Of a stretch of DNA of 64,000 nt, positions 36,821-45,727 are shown one piece after another. How positions within the stretch are numbered: position 1 is the first letter of the stretch; each line of letters begins with the position of its first letter. The stretch comes from VXYL01 sp965200375. Lineage in GTDB: Bacteria; Pseudomonadota; Gammaproteobacteria; Pseudomonadales; Azotimanducaceae. The position numbers and the translations under genes were made by a program. Under the pieces are notes generated by a model. The model saw only the letters and a list, made by a program, of their open reading frames with translations, did not search any database and was not told where the DNA came from. The stretch covers positions 1,488,001 to 1,552,000 of the forward strand of contig OZ241353.1 of assembly GCA_965200375.1 (NCBI GenBank), in the 5' to 3' direction.

Positions 36821-38056
36821 CTACCGAGCCAGCCGGATGCCAGTGAACTGCCAGCGATCCCTCGGATAGAAGAAGTTCCGGTAGGTGGCCCGCGCGTGGC
36901 CTGGCGGCGTCGCGCAGGAACTGCCTCGCAGCACCTGTTGGCTGGACATGAACTTGCCGTTGTACTCCCCTAGCGTGCCGGCGAGTGCGCGGTAGCCGGG
37001 GTAGGGCGCGTAGGCGCTGGCCGTCCACTGCCAGCAGGCCGCAAACAGCTGCGTTAGCTGCGGGGCGCCGTTGGCTTGGCGCGGCGCTGTCGCCGCGACC
37101 TCCCACTCCGCCTCGGTTGGCAGCCGGCAGCCCGCCCAGCGGGCATAGGCGTCGGCCTCGAAGTAGCTCACGTGCGCTACCGGCGCGTCCGCCGCCACTG
37201 GCGCTTCGCCGTCGAGCTGGTACTCCCGCCAGCCGTCGGCGCGGCGCCAGTACAGGGGTGCGGCGATGCCGTTCTCGCAGCGCCACGCCCAGCCTTCGGA
37301 CAGCCACAGCGACGGCGTCTCGTAGCCGCCGTCTTCCATGAAGGCCAGGTACTCGCCGTTGCTGGTCAAGCGTCTGGCGATGGCGAACTCCGGCAGCCAC
37401 ACCGCGTGCCGGGGCCCCTCGTTGTCGAAGGAGAACCCCTCGCCAGGTCGATGGCCGATCTCGACCTTGCCGCCACCGAAGCGCCGGAACTCGAGCTCTT
37501 CGGCCGCGGCGCCGGGCCCGGTTCCATTGGTCGTGCTGGGCGCGTCGGGCGCATAGACGGGCCGCAGCGGGTTCGAGCCCAGGTTCGCCTTGATGTCGGT
37601 GAGGATCAGCTCCTGGTGCTGCTGCTCGTGGTGCAGCCCCAGTTCGATGCGGCTGCGGGCTTCCGGTTCGGCATGGACCAGCAACGGCTGCATCGCCCCG
37701 TCGACGTGCTGGCGATACGCTCGTACTTCCGCCACCGTTGGTCGGGAGAGGGTGCCCCGCTGGGGCCGCGGGAACGGCTTCCCAACGCCGTTGTAGTAGG
37801 AGTTGAAGAGGTGCTCGAAGGCGGGATGGTAGGGCCGGTAGTGGGCCGCGAACGCCTTGAGCAGGAAGGTTTCGAAGAACCAGGTGGTGTGGGCCAGGTG
37901 CCACTTCGGGGGGCTGGCGTCCACGAACGGCTGTATGCCGTAGTCCTCGACTTCGAGGGGCAAGCACAGGGCCTCCGTGCGGGCCCGCACCGTGGCGAAA
38001 CGTTGCGCGACGGACGCAGCGACCCCGGCGGGACCTGAGAAGGGAAGTTCGGACAT
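36821..38056 (-). CDS. egtB: Hercynine oxygenase EgtB
   Basis: This non-haem iron sulfoxide synthase joins a thiol donor to hercynine. The 411-residue protein (start ATG 38054-38056) has an N-terminal DinB-like domain with the iron-binding HX3HXE pattern in HHEQQHQE (H143, H147, E149). The C-terminal formylglycine-generating-like domain has RLPTEAEWEVAA, YNGKFMSSQQVLRGSS and YRNFFYPRDRWQFTGIRLAR (residues about 392-411). It lies directly upstream of egtD. EgtC and EgtE are not in the window; bacteria using cysteine as thiol donor can do without EgtC. Confidence 0.95.
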   Translation of the reverse strand: MSELPFSGPAGVAASVAQRFATVRARTEALCLPLEVEDYGIQPFVDASPPKWHLAHTTWFFETFLLKAFAAHYRPYHPAFEHLFNSYYNGVGKPFPRPQRGTLSRPTVAEVRAYRQHVDGAMQPLLVHAEPEARSRIELGLHHEQQHQELILTDIKANLGSNPLRPVYAPDAPSTTNGTGPGAAAEELEFRRFGGGKVEIGHRPGEGFSFDNEGPRHAVWLPEFAIARRLTSNGEYLAFMEDGGYETPSLWLSEGWAWRCENGIAAPLYWRRADGWREYQLDGEAPVAADAPVAHVSYFEADAYARWAGCRLPTEAEWEVAATAPRQANGAPQLTQLFAACWQWTASAYAPYPGYRALAGTLGEYNGKFMSSQQVLRGSSCATPPGHARATYRNFFYPRDRWQFTGIRLAR

Positions 38057-38127
38057 GGGGCGCCTTTCGCTTGGCGAACAGCATAGAGAAAGTTGCAGGC
38101 GCAATGCAAAGCGGCGTCGAACGCTCG

Positions 38128-38763
38128 TCAGCGGTCTTGCCAGCGCTGGCGCAGTGCGCCGATCAGGGCGCGAAGGCGGGCGGCATCGAAGGGCCCGCGG
38201 ACGAAGCCGGCGTGGCGGCCGTCGGGCTGGATCACCGCCAGCTGGCTGCTGTGGTCCACGAGGTAGCCCAGGGCGGAGTCCGCCGCCGCTGCTTTGGTGA
38301 AGCCGGCATGGAGGCTGCCGGCGAAGGCGCGAATGTCCGCCATGTCGCCGGTGACGCCAACGAAGTCGTCGCGGAACGCGGCCACGTAGGCGGCGAGGGC
38401 CTCGGCCGTGTCGCGTTCCGGGTCCACGCTCACTAGAACGCCTTGGAAGACGTCCTCCCCGGCGGCCTCCATGCGGCCAGCGGCGTTGCCAAGCTCGGAC
38501 ATGGTGACCGGGCAGATGTCCGGGCAGTTGGCGTAGCCGAAGAACAGCAACGACCAACGGCCCTGCAACCGCGCCGGCGTGAAGCGCCCCCCGGCAGCGT
38601 CTGCCAGGTCGAAGTCCGGGATCGGCCGCGGCTTTGGATAGGCGGTGTAGCCGAAAGCGCGCAGCTGCTCTGCCGTGGGTGCGGGTTCCGGCGCGTAGCG
38701 AGCGACGGCAAGGCCCAACGCGATCACGCCTGCCGCTCCCAGTGCGACCCAGACCGCCTTCAT
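38128..38763 (-). CDS. SCO1/SenC/PrrC-family copper chaperone
   Basis: The 211-residue thioredoxin-like protein helps deliver copper to the CuA site of cytochrome c oxidase. It has an N-terminal membrane anchor (VWVALGAAGVIALGLAV), the copper-binding CPDIC (C80, C84) in GYANCPDICPVTMSEL, and a distal histidine in LVDHSSQLAVI. It is followed in the same direction by genes for heme A synthesis and SURF1, all cytochrome oxidase assembly factors. The oxidase subunits are presumably elsewhere. Confidence 0.92.
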   Translation of the reverse strand: MKAVWVALGAAGVIALGLAVARYAPEPAPTAEQLRAFGYTAYPKPRPIPDFDLADAAGGRFTPARLQGRWSLLFFGYANCPDICPVTMSELGNAAGRMEAAGEDVFQGVLVSVDPERDTAEALAAYVAAFRDDFVGVTGDMADIRAFAGSLHAGFTKAAAADSALGYLVDHSSQLAVIQPDGRHAGFVRGPFDAARLRALIGALRQRWQDR

Positions 38764-38798
38764 CGGTCCGCTCCGTTGCCGCGCAGTCGCGCCGGGGC

Positions 38799-39863
38799 TC
38801 ATGCCGAACCCCGAGGCGCCGTTCCTGGAGGCCAGCGGCGCCGTTCCGCCGCCGATGTGGCGTACAGGACGCACAGCAGCGTCAACAGCAGCGCCGCCGC
38901 TCCGGCGTTGTGCAGCACCGCCACCGGCAACGGCAGCGCCAGCAGCACATTGGCGACGCCGAGGCCGAATTGGGCGGCCAGAACGCCGCCGAGGCCCCAG
39001 GCCATCGGCCGCCGACCGAGCTGCCACGCAAGGGTGCCAACTGCCAGCAGTACTGCGATGGCGCCAACACGGTGGGCGAAGTGAATGGCCACTCTGGCGT
39101 CGCTGTCGAGGAGTCCGCCGAGGTAGTTCGGGCCCACCGCTTGGACGAGATTGAAGCCAGCGGCGAAATCCAGCGGCGGCAGCCACTGGCCATGGCAGGT
39201 TGGGAAGTCCGGGCAGGCGAGGGCAGCGTAGTTGGCCGTCAGCCAACCGCCGAGGGCCGTCTGCAGCGCCGCCACGGCCAACGCGGCGACGGCGAGCGGC
39301 CGAAGGCGCAGCGGCGCCCGCCAGGCTGGAGGACGCAGCGACAGCGCCAGCCACCACAGCGCCGCCAGCGTGGCGAAGCCGCCGAGCAGGTGCGCGGTGA
39401 CTACCTGCGGCCACAGCTTCAGAGTAACGGTCCACGCGCCGAAGGCGCCTTGGCCGACGACGAGGACCGCCAAGGCCGCCGGCAGGCGCCAGGGCAGGCG
39501 ATGGCGAAGGGCCAGGGCCAGGATGCCGAGAATGACCAGGCCAAGCGCGGTGGCCGCGTAGCGATGCACCATCTCCAGCCATGCCTTGTCGGCTTCCACC
39601 GGCGCCCAGGGGAACGCCGCCGCGGCCGCCTCGAGTTCGCCCGGGCTCGAGGGAACGCCTATGTGGCCATAGCAGCCAGGCCAGTCCGGGCAACCGAGGC
39701 CAGCGTCCATCAACCGCGTCAGCGCGCCCAGGGCCACCACGACGACGGCCAGCGCCACGGCGGCGCATGCCAGGAGAAATACCGAGCGGGAGCGCCGCCC
39801 CGAAGACTTGTCAGCCACGTCCGCCACCTTGGGGGGGCGCGCCCCGTGCGCGGCGCCGGCCAA
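38799..39863 (-). CDS. ctaA: Heme A synthase (COX15/CtaA family)
   Basis: The inner-membrane enzyme oxidises heme O to heme A. The 354-residue protein has about eight membrane helices, a duplicated four-helix architecture, and paired cysteine motifs GLGCPDWPGCYG and LACPDFPTCHG. The heme-ligand histidine lies in WLEMVHRYAA. It overlaps the SURF1 gene end by 53 bp if the first ATG is used; a GTG at 39816-39818, overlapping the SURF1 stop, would be a more compact start. Confidence 0.9.
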   Translation of the reverse strand: MAGAAHGARPPKVADVADKSSGRRSRSVFLLACAAVALAVVVVALGALTRLMDAGLGCPDWPGCYGHIGVPSSPGELEAAAAAFPWAPVEADKAWLEMVHRYAATALGLVILGILALALRHRLPWRLPAALAVLVVGQGAFGAWTVTLKLWPQVVTAHLLGGFATLAALWWLALSLRPPAWRAPLRLRPLAVAALAVAALQTALGGWLTANYAALACPDFPTCHGQWLPPLDFAAGFNLVQAVGPNYLGGLLDSDARVAIHFAHRVGAIAVLLAVGTLAWQLGRRPMAWGLGGVLAAQFGLGVANVLLALPLPVAVLHNAGAAALLLTLLCVLYATSAAERRRWPPGTAPRGSA

Positions 39864-40566
39864 CCACGACGTAGCCGGCCACCACTGCGGCGCCGATCAG
39901 CAGCCACTGCGCCACATAGCCGTAGTGGGTGCCGGGCGAATAGTCCCATGCCAACGTCGGCGGCAGCAGTACGCCGGCGCTGTCCGGCAGCAGCCGCACC
40001 TCCCGTGGCGCAGCGGACACCGCGGCGGCCATCCGCTCGAGATCCACCGTGCCGATGCGCTTGGGCCAATCCGCGGGCCAGGCAGCCGCGGCCGCCGGGG
40101 CTGGCGCCCGGGGCCAAGCGACGCCCCTCACCGCCACCGGTTCGGTCGGGGTCTCGAACGCGGCATCGGCGCTGTGCCCTCGATTCACCAGTACGCTGCC
40201 GGCGGCGGTCCGCAACGGCGTCCACACGGCGAAGCCGCTGCCCCGCCGCGCTGCCACGAGGAAGTGCCGTTGGGTGTCGTAGCGGCCGGCCAACGCGAGC
40301 CGGGCGAAGTCCGCGGCTGCTTCGGGAGCGACGGCAACAGGCGGCGCGGACAGCCGCTCGCGCCGCTCTTCCGCCAGCGCGGACTTCTCGAGACCCCGCG
40401 CCAGCTGCCACGCCGCCAGCGCCAGCACGGTGGCTAGAGCCGCAGCCGCCTGCACGGTCAGCGCAAGCCCCGGCCTGAACGCAGCCCTTTGCGCCAGTGG
40501 GCCAGTCCGATTGCGACAACGGATGAAGCACGGGCGCCGACCCTCACTCCAATGTGGCTTTGGCAT
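39811..40566 (-). CDS. SURF1-family cytochrome oxidase assembly protein
   Basis: The 251-residue protein has two terminal membrane helices (LTVQAAAALATVLALAAWQL and YVAQWLLIGAAVVAGYVVVG) flanking a periplasmic domain, as in SURF1/Shy1. Internal landmarks are LAGRYDTQRHFLVAAR, VLVNRG and HYGYVAQW. The start ATG (40564-40566) overlaps the aroE stop (TAATG). The neighbours ctaA and SCO share the same role. Confidence 0.88.
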   Translation of the reverse strand: MPKPHWSEGRRPCFIRCRNRTGPLAQRAAFRPGLALTVQAAAALATVLALAAWQLARGLEKSALAEERRERLSAPPVAVAPEAAADFARLALAGRYDTQRHFLVAARRGSGFAVWTPLRTAAGSVLVNRGHSADAAFETPTEPVAVRGVAWPRAPAPAAAAAWPADWPKRIGTVDLERMAAAVSAAPREVRLLPDSAGVLLPPTLAWDYSPGTHYGYVAQWLLIGAAVVAGYVVVGRRRARGAPPQGGGRG

Positions 40567-41375
40567 TAGCCGCATGGGAGTCGTTGTTCCCGCAGCAGCG
40601 CGGCCAGCACGTCGGCGGTGTCGGGCCGCACCTTGCGCCACAGGCAGAACGCCTCGGCGGCCTGTTCGACCAGCATGCCAAGGCCGTCGCGCACCGCCTT
40701 GGCCCCGCTCGCCGCGGCCCAGCGGCAGAACGGCGTCGCGCCGCGCCGCGCGTAGAGAAGATCGTAGCAACGGGCGCCGGCAACCGCCGCCGGCGACACC
40801 AAGGCGTCCTCGCCGGCCAAACCGGCGGAGGTGCCGTTCAGCACCAGATCCCAGGCGCCCTCCACTTCGTCGAGTCCGCAGGCGGTGACGCCGAAGGTGC
40901 GCCCCAGCGCCTCGGCCTTGGCGCGGGTGCGGTTGGCAATGGTCAAATCGGCGGCGCCGGCGTCAAGCAGGGCTGCGACGATGCCCCGCACGGCGCCGCC
41001 GGCGCCGATGACGAGCGTTCGGGCGCCAGCTACCGGCCAGCCGAGATTGGCGGCGAGGTCCCGGGCCAGACCGAGGCCATCGGTGTTGCAGCCACGAGTG
41101 CGGTTGCCGCGGACGACGATGGTGTTCACGGCGCCGCTGCCGGCGGCCGCGTCGCGCTCGTCCACCCAGCCCCAGGCATCCGCCTTGAAGGGCACCGTGA
41201 CGTTGAGGCCGCGCCCGCCGGCCGCGAAGAATCGCTCCGCCGCCGGCGCAAAGCGTTCGGCGTCGATGGCGTCGTAGCGCAACGCCTGCCCGGTTGCGGC
41301 GGCGAACTCCGCGTGAATGCGCGGCGACAGGCTGTGCGCCACCGGGTGGCCGATCACCGCGTAGAGGTCCGTCAT
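40566..41375 (-). CDS. aroE: Shikimate dehydrogenase AroE
   Basis: NADP-dependent reduction of 3-dehydroshikimate in aromatic amino acid synthesis. The 269-residue protein has the substrate motif VIGHPVAHSLSPRIH, LNVTVPFKADAWGWVDE, NTDGLGLARDL, and the nucleotide loop GAGGAVRG. DGLGMLVEQAAEAF is near the end. The start overlaps the tsaC stop (ATGA). Confidence 0.96.
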   Translation of the reverse strand: MTDLYAVIGHPVAHSLSPRIHAEFAAATGQALRYDAIDAERFAPAAERFFAAGGRGLNVTVPFKADAWGWVDERDAAAGSGAVNTIVVRGNRTRGCNTDGLGLARDLAANLGWPVAGARTLVIGAGGAVRGIVAALLDAGAADLTIANRTRAKAEALGRTFGVTACGLDEVEGAWDLVLNGTSAGLAGEDALVSPAAVAGARCYDLLYARRGATPFCRWAAASGAKAVRDGLGMLVEQAAEAFCLWRKVRPDTADVLAALLREQRLPCG

Positions 41376-41929
41376 CGGAGCACGGCGTCGGTCGCCGCGT
41401 CGCATATGCGGCTGGGTCCGGTGCGGCCTGCGGTTTCGCCGGGGAGAATGAAATCGACCGCTGCGCCGAGCGCGGCGACCACCTCGGCGGCGGTCCGCGC
41501 TGGCGCAGCCCCGGCCCGATTGGCCGAAGTGGAGACCAGCGGCCCGCCGAAGGCCGAGGCCAGCGCCCGGGCCTGGGCATGCCCCGGCACCCGAACCGCC
41601 ACGCTCTCCCGACCGCCGGTGATCCAGTCCGGGAAGCGGCGGCTGGCCACCACCCAGGTGACCGCGCCGGGCCAAGTCCGGCAAATTGCCCGCCGTCGTC
41701 CAGCGGGAAGTGGATCGAGCTCGGGAGCGAACGCTGCCGCGTTGGCCCCGATGACGACCAGGCCCTTGGCCACGGCGCGGCCCTTGATGTCCAGCACCTT
41801 GGCGACGGCGGCCTCGCCGAAGGGATCGCAGGCGAGGCCCCACACCCCCTCGGTGGCATGGGCAACGACGCCGCCACGTCGCAGCGTCGCCACGGCCTCG
41901 TGCAGCGCGTCGGCGGCGCCAGGTTCCAT
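41372..41929 (-). CDS. tsaC: Threonylcarbamoyl-AMP synthase TsaC (YrdC/Sua5)
   Basis: Makes threonylcarbamoyl-AMP for the t6A tRNA modification at position 37. The 185-residue single-domain form has GGVVAHATEGVWGLACDP, a KGLVVIGAN segment, a WPGAVTWVV motif, SVAVRVPGH and PLVSTSANRAG. The order tsaC-aroE is common in gammaproteobacteria. It starts 22 bp after purE ends. Confidence 0.95.
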   Translation of the reverse strand: MEPGAADALHEAVATLRRGGVVAHATEGVWGLACDPFGEAAVAKVLDIKGRAVAKGLVVIGANAAAFAPELDPLPAGRRRAICRTWPGAVTWVVASRRFPDWITGGRESVAVRVPGHAQARALASAFGGPLVSTSANRAGAAPARTAAEVVAALGAAVDFILPGETAGRTGPSRICDAATDAVLR

Positions 41930-41950
41930 TCGCGTGCCGTCAGCGGTCCG

Positions 41951-42523
41951 TCAGGCGAGCGACTGCTGCACCGATGCGTTCTGTTCCGCCACCTTGGCCG
42001 CGTTCGCCGCCCGATCGGCCTGCACCCTGCCGGCCAGCGCGGGGTCCGCAACGCCGAGAATCTGCGCCGCTAGGTAGCCGGCGTTCCTGGCGCCGGCCTT
42101 GCCGACCGCCACCGTGGCGACCGGAACGCCGCCGGGCATCATCACCGTGGACAGCAGAGCGTCGGCGCCGTTCAGCGGGCCGCCGTCCATGGGCACGCCG
42201 ACCACGGGCCGGGTGGTGTGCGCCGCCACAGCGCCAGCGAGGTGGGCGGCGAGGCCCGCGGCGCAAACGAAGACGCGGCAGCCCCGCTGCTCGGCCTCGG
42301 CCACGTACTCTGCCGTCGCCGCTGGCGTTCGATGCGCCGAGGTCACCCGCACCTCGCAGCGGACGTCGAGCGACCGGAGCACCTCCGTGCAGGTGCGCAT
42401 CGTCGGCCAGTCGGACCCGGACCCCATCAGCACCGCTACCCAGGCTTGCGGCAACCGGTCGCCGTCGTCCCTCTGTCCTCCGCGCTGGCGCTGTCCCGTT
42501 TCATCGGATCCGTTGCGGTTCAT
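41951..42523 (-). CDS. purE: N5-carboxyaminoimidazole ribonucleotide mutase PurE
   Basis: Purine pathway enzyme, 190 residues. The start ATG at 42521-42523 follows GGGAGAGG. After a hydrophilic leader of about 30 residues comes VAVLMGSGSDWPTM, then VTSAHRTPAATAEYV, CAAGLAAHLAGAVAAHTTRPVVGVP and a GGVPVATVAVGKAGARNAGYLAAQIL segment. The usual downstream purK is absent, replaced by tsaC. Confidence 0.95.
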   Translation of the reverse strand: MNRNGSDETGQRQRGGQRDDGDRLPQAWVAVLMGSGSDWPTMRTCTEVLRSLDVRCEVRVTSAHRTPAATAEYVAEAEQRGCRVFVCAAGLAAHLAGAVAAHTTRPVVGVPMDGGPLNGADALLSTVMMPGGVPVATVAVGKAGARNAGYLAAQILGVADPALAGRVQADRAANAAKVAEQNASVQQSLA

Positions 42524-42836
42524 CGCGGCCTCTCCCTTGTCGGTGTCATGATCACGTCGCAGACCTTCCCCGCTTGATCCCGCCACCCTTCGACGTGCAG
42601 CCGGGGCGCCCCCCGCGCCCGTTGCGGATTTTATGTCCCGCGGGGTGAAGCTCAAGCCGTACTGGTCGCTTGGCTGGTTCAACCACATCCGGCTCCCGAG
42701 AAAGGGTGCGAATCCATCTGGGCCGGCACATGCGTTTGGCGTCCTCTGCCATCGCCTCAATGAGGCGAGCACATTCGATGCGTCGCCAACACGGCGACGC
42801 AATAGACTACGCGGAGGATTGCGTGGGTTCGAGCGC
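42524..42836. other. Divergent promoter gap between purE and the TolC-like gene
   Basis: 313 bp between divergent genes must hold both promoters. No gene is evident. Close to the TolC-like gene are two adjacent hairpins: TCGCCTC-AAT-GAGGCGA (42752-42768) and TGCGTCGCC-AACAC-GGCGACGCA (42779-42801). No T-run follows either of them. Confidence 0.5.
42752..42801. promoter_or_regulatory. Twin hairpins upstream of the copper-type operon
   Basis: Perfect inverted repeats with 7-bp arms (42752-42768) and 9-bp arms (42779-42801) lie 36-85 bp before the TolC-like start. They could be operators for a metal regulator or hairpins in the leader RNA. Confidence 0.35.
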
Positions 42837-44288
42837 ATGGGCAGTGCCGGCACGTCGCCAGCGACGACAGCGCGACTTGCACCGCGTCCCGCATGGCTGG
42901 TCGCGCCGCTGCCGCTGTGCCTGGCCAGCTGCGCCGTCGCGCCGCTGGACCAAGGCGTACGCGAAGCGGCCGCCATGGCGGCGGAACGCGGCGTGCCGGC
43001 CGCGGCTTCGGTGCCGGCCCCCTTGGCGGAACTCTCCGCCGAACCGCTGACGGCCGATGCCGCGGTCCGTTTGGCGCTGGCCAACCACCCGGAGCTGCGC
43101 GGCGGCATGGAACGTCTCGGCTTCGCGCTGGCGGACGTGCAAGACGGACGCCGGGTGAGGGGCCCCATGCTGGCAGCCACTTGGCTCGGCAACCGGGACG
43201 GCCACGACGAGACCTCTTTCGGGCTGATGACCGCGCTTGCGGACCTGCTGACCCTGCCAGCCCGCAGCCGTGCGGCCGAGGCCAGCTACGGGGCTGCCAA
43301 GCAAGCGCTGGCGGCGGCGATGGTCGGCACCGCGGCGGATGCCGAAGCGGCCTACTACGCTCATGTGGCGGCCCGCCAGGCGGTAGCCCTGCAAGCGCAG
43401 ATCGCGGCGGCGGCGGCCGTCTCCGCGGAACTCGCCGAGCGGTTCGCCGAGGCCGGCAACTTGGTGCCCCGAGCGCTGGCCCTCGAACGCGCCGCGGCAT
43501 CCGAGGCGCGCCTGGACGCCTTGAACGCAGAGGCCCACGCCGAGGGGACCCGCGCCGAGCTGGCGCTGGCGATGGGCCTCTCGAGCGGCGGCGCCTGGCG
43601 AGTGCCGGCCAGACTGCCGGCGCTGCTGCCGCGGCAGCCCGCCGAGGGCATCGAGCAGCTGCTTCCGCTTGCTCTGGCCAAGCGGCTCGATCTGGCAGTG
43701 GCCAAGGCCAATGCCGACATTGCCGCCAAACGGCTGGGCGTCGAGCGCTGGGAGCACTGGCTTGGGGAGGTCGAAGTCGGCGTGGAGATCGAACGCCACG
43801 ACGGCGGAGAGCTGCGCGGCGCCAGCGCGCAGTGGCGCCTGCCGCTGCCGACGAGAGGATCGCTGATGCGGCGACGCACCGAACTGCGCCTCGCGGTGCT
43901 GGAAGTCGCCCGCTTGCGCCAGCAGATCGACAGCGACCTGCGAACCGCCCACGCCGCCATGCGCAGTGCCGAACAGCGCGTGGCGGAGTACCTCGAGGGC
44001 CTGATGCCGGCACGCCGCGAAGCCACCGAACACGCCGAGGCGGAACGCAGCTACATGCTGGCGGGCGTGTTCGAGACGCTGGCCGAGAAACAGCGCGAGT
44101 ACGCTGCCTACCGCGGCTACCTGGCGGCCGTGCGCGACTACCACTTGGCGCGCAGCGCCCTGCGGCGCGCCGTCGGCGCCGCCCTGCCCGCCGACGCGGC
44201 TGCCGCGGCAGGTGCGCCGATTGACGTGACGGCGTTCGTTCGCCCAGCATCCGAGCCGCGGCAGCCACATGGACACAGACCCCGATGA
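42837..44288 (+). CDS. TolC-family outer-membrane lipoprotein
   Basis: The 483-residue outer-membrane channel component has a lipoprotein signal (APLPLCLASC, lipobox LASC at about residue 33). Two similar alpha-helical hairpin halves typical of TolC/OEP proteins follow (LTADAAVRLALANHPELRGGMERLG; LALAKRLDLAVAKANADIAAKRLGVERW). The stop overlaps the start of the multicopper oxidase gene (ATGA). No RND pump or membrane-fusion gene is adjacent, so the partner pump is elsewhere or missing. With the oxidase it probably serves copper tolerance. Confidence 0.85.
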   Translation: MGSAGTSPATTARLAPRPAWLVAPLPLCLASCAVAPLDQGVREAAAMAAERGVPAAASVPAPLAELSAEPLTADAAVRLALANHPELRGGMERLGFALADVQDGRRVRGPMLAATWLGNRDGHDETSFGLMTALADLLTLPARSRAAEASYGAAKQALAAAMVGTAADAEAAYYAHVAARQAVALQAQIAAAAAVSAELAERFAEAGNLVPRALALERAAASEARLDALNAEAHAEGTRAELALAMGLSSGGAWRVPARLPALLPRQPAEGIEQLLPLALAKRLDLAVAKANADIAAKRLGVERWEHWLGEVEVGVEIERHDGGELRGASAQWRLPLPTRGSLMRRRTELRLAVLEVARLRQQIDSDLRTAHAAMRSAEQRVAEYLEGLMPARREATEHAEAERSYMLAGVFETLAEKQREYAAYRGYLAAVRDYHLARSALRRAVGAALPADAAAAAGAPIDVTAFVRPASEPRQPHGHRPR

Positions 44289-45598
44289 CCACGCGGCGTG
44301 AATCCCTCGGCTACCTGGGCGCCGGCGTCCTCTCCGCCGCAGCCGGGGCAGCCAGCCCGCGCCCTGGCGCAGCGCCGGCCGCCGGCGCCGCAGCCCCGGG
44401 CGCCGGCGTCGCTTCCCATGTGCCGGTGCGCACCCTGAACGGCTGGACCCTTCCGTATCGCATGACCGACGGCGTCAAGGAGTTCCACTTGGTTGCGGAA
44501 GCCGTCGAGCACGAATTCGCGCCAGGCTGCCGCGCCAAGTGCTGGGGCTACAACGGCACCACGCCCGGCCCCACCATCGAAGCCGTGGAAGGCGACCGGG
44601 TGCGCATTCTGGTGACCAATCTCCTGCCCGAGCACACCACCGTGCATTGGCACGGCATCCTGCTGCCGAGCGGCATGGACGGCGTCGGCGGCCTGAGCCA
44701 GCCGCACATCCGCCCCGGCGAGACCTACGCCTACGAGTTCACGCTGCGCCAGCACGGTACGCACATGTACCACCCCCACGCAGACGAGATGACGCAGATG
44801 GCGCTGGGCTTGATGGGCATGTTCGTCATCCATCCGGCAGCGCCGGAACCGGTGCCGGCGAACCGCGACTACGCCCTGCTGCTGCACAACTGGGCGCTGC
44901 ACCCGGGCACTTGGCGCCCGGACCCCTCCATCATGCAGGACTTCGACCTGTGGACCTTCAACAGCAAGGCGTTTCCAGCCACCGAGCCCCTCGTCGCTCG
45001 TTCCGGCGACCGAGTGCGCGTGCGTATCGGCAACCTTTCCATGTGGAACCACCCCATCCATGTTCACGGCGTGCAGTACGCGGTGACCGGTTCCGACGGC
45101 GGGCGCTGGCCGGACCGCCAATGGCGAACCGAAACCACGGAAATCGTCGGCGTCGGCCAAACCCGGGACATCGAGTTCGTCGCCGTGCCGGGCGACTGGG
45201 CGTTCCACTGCCACATGGCCCACCACACGATGAACGCGATGGGCCACGAGCTGCCCAACCCCATCGGCGTCGACCAGGACGGCGTGGCCGCGGACGTGCG
45301 GACCATTTTGCCCGGCTACCGACCAATGGGCCGGCACGGCATGGCGGATCATCAGCGCCACTTGGCGATGGGCCACCATCGGGGCCCGCCGAACACGCTG
45401 CCGATGATGGCTGGTCGAGGGCCCTACGGCAGCATCGAGATGGGCGGCATGTTCACGGTGGTCAAGGTGCGCGACGACTTGGCCCCTGGCGACTACGGGG
45501 ATCCGGGCTGGTATCCGGCCCCGGCCGGCACCACGGCGCATCGCACCAGCCAAGATCCGGCGCTGGGCAAGCGGGCCGCGAGGCGCACCTCGGCCTGA
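44285..45598 (+). CDS. Periplasmic multicopper oxidase (copper-resistance type)
   Basis: The 437-residue protein has all four copper-binding segments of the family: HWHG (121-124), HMYHPH (160-165), HPIHVHG (256-262) and HCHMAHH (308-314). These build the type 1 and the trinuclear sites. The N-terminus has twin arginines (TTRRESLGYLGAGVLSAAAG), a likely Tat signal as expected for a cofactor-loaded oxidase. The C-terminus is methionine- and histidine-rich (GRHGMADHQRHLAMGHH). Coupling to a TolC-type gene points to copper detoxification; the substrate, Cu(I) or another, is inferred. Confidence 0.92.
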   Translation: MTTRRESLGYLGAGVLSAAAGAASPRPGAAPAAGAAAPGAGVASHVPVRTLNGWTLPYRMTDGVKEFHLVAEAVEHEFAPGCRAKCWGYNGTTPGPTIEAVEGDRVRILVTNLLPEHTTVHWHGILLPSGMDGVGGLSQPHIRPGETYAYEFTLRQHGTHMYHPHADEMTQMALGLMGMFVIHPAAPEPVPANRDYALLLHNWALHPGTWRPDPSIMQDFDLWTFNSKAFPATEPLVARSGDRVRVRIGNLSMWNHPIHVHGVQYAVTGSDGGRWPDRQWRTETTEIVGVGQTRDIEFVAVPGDWAFHCHMAHHTMNAMGHELPNPIGVDQDGVAADVRTILPGYRPMGRHGMADHQRHLAMGHHRGPPNTLPMMAGRGPYGSIEMGGMFTVVKVRDDLAPGDYGDPGWYPAPAGTTAHRTSQDPALGKRAARRTSA

Positions 45599-45727
45599 CG
45601 TCTCCTTCCGGTCCACGAACGCCGTGGAACCAAATCAGGTCGTCGCCTGGAGCTGGCCGGGAAGGCCGAGTCAGCCGTGCCCTGCGTCATGCATTCTCAT
45701 CTTGGCCGCGGGCTCGCCGCCCCGCCA

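Noticed and set aside
37565..37585. GGGTTCGAGCCC resembling a tRNA T-arm
   Set aside because: It lies within conserved egtB coding sequence and has no surrounding tRNA.
35805..38084. egtD as a 759-residue protein starting far upstream
   Set aside because: The extra N-terminal part overlaps egtB in another frame. The GTG at 36815 just after the egtB stop gives a normal-length EgtD.
42640..42760. tRNA-like pieces (GGTTCAACC, GCGAATCC) in the purE-tolC gap
   Set aside because: No acceptor stem or cloverleaf could be closed around them.
42633..42836. Extended N-terminus of the TolC-like protein from 42633
   Set aside because: It would put 68 residues before a good lipoprotein signal peptide, and the DNA there contains two hairpins; the ATG at 42837 is better.
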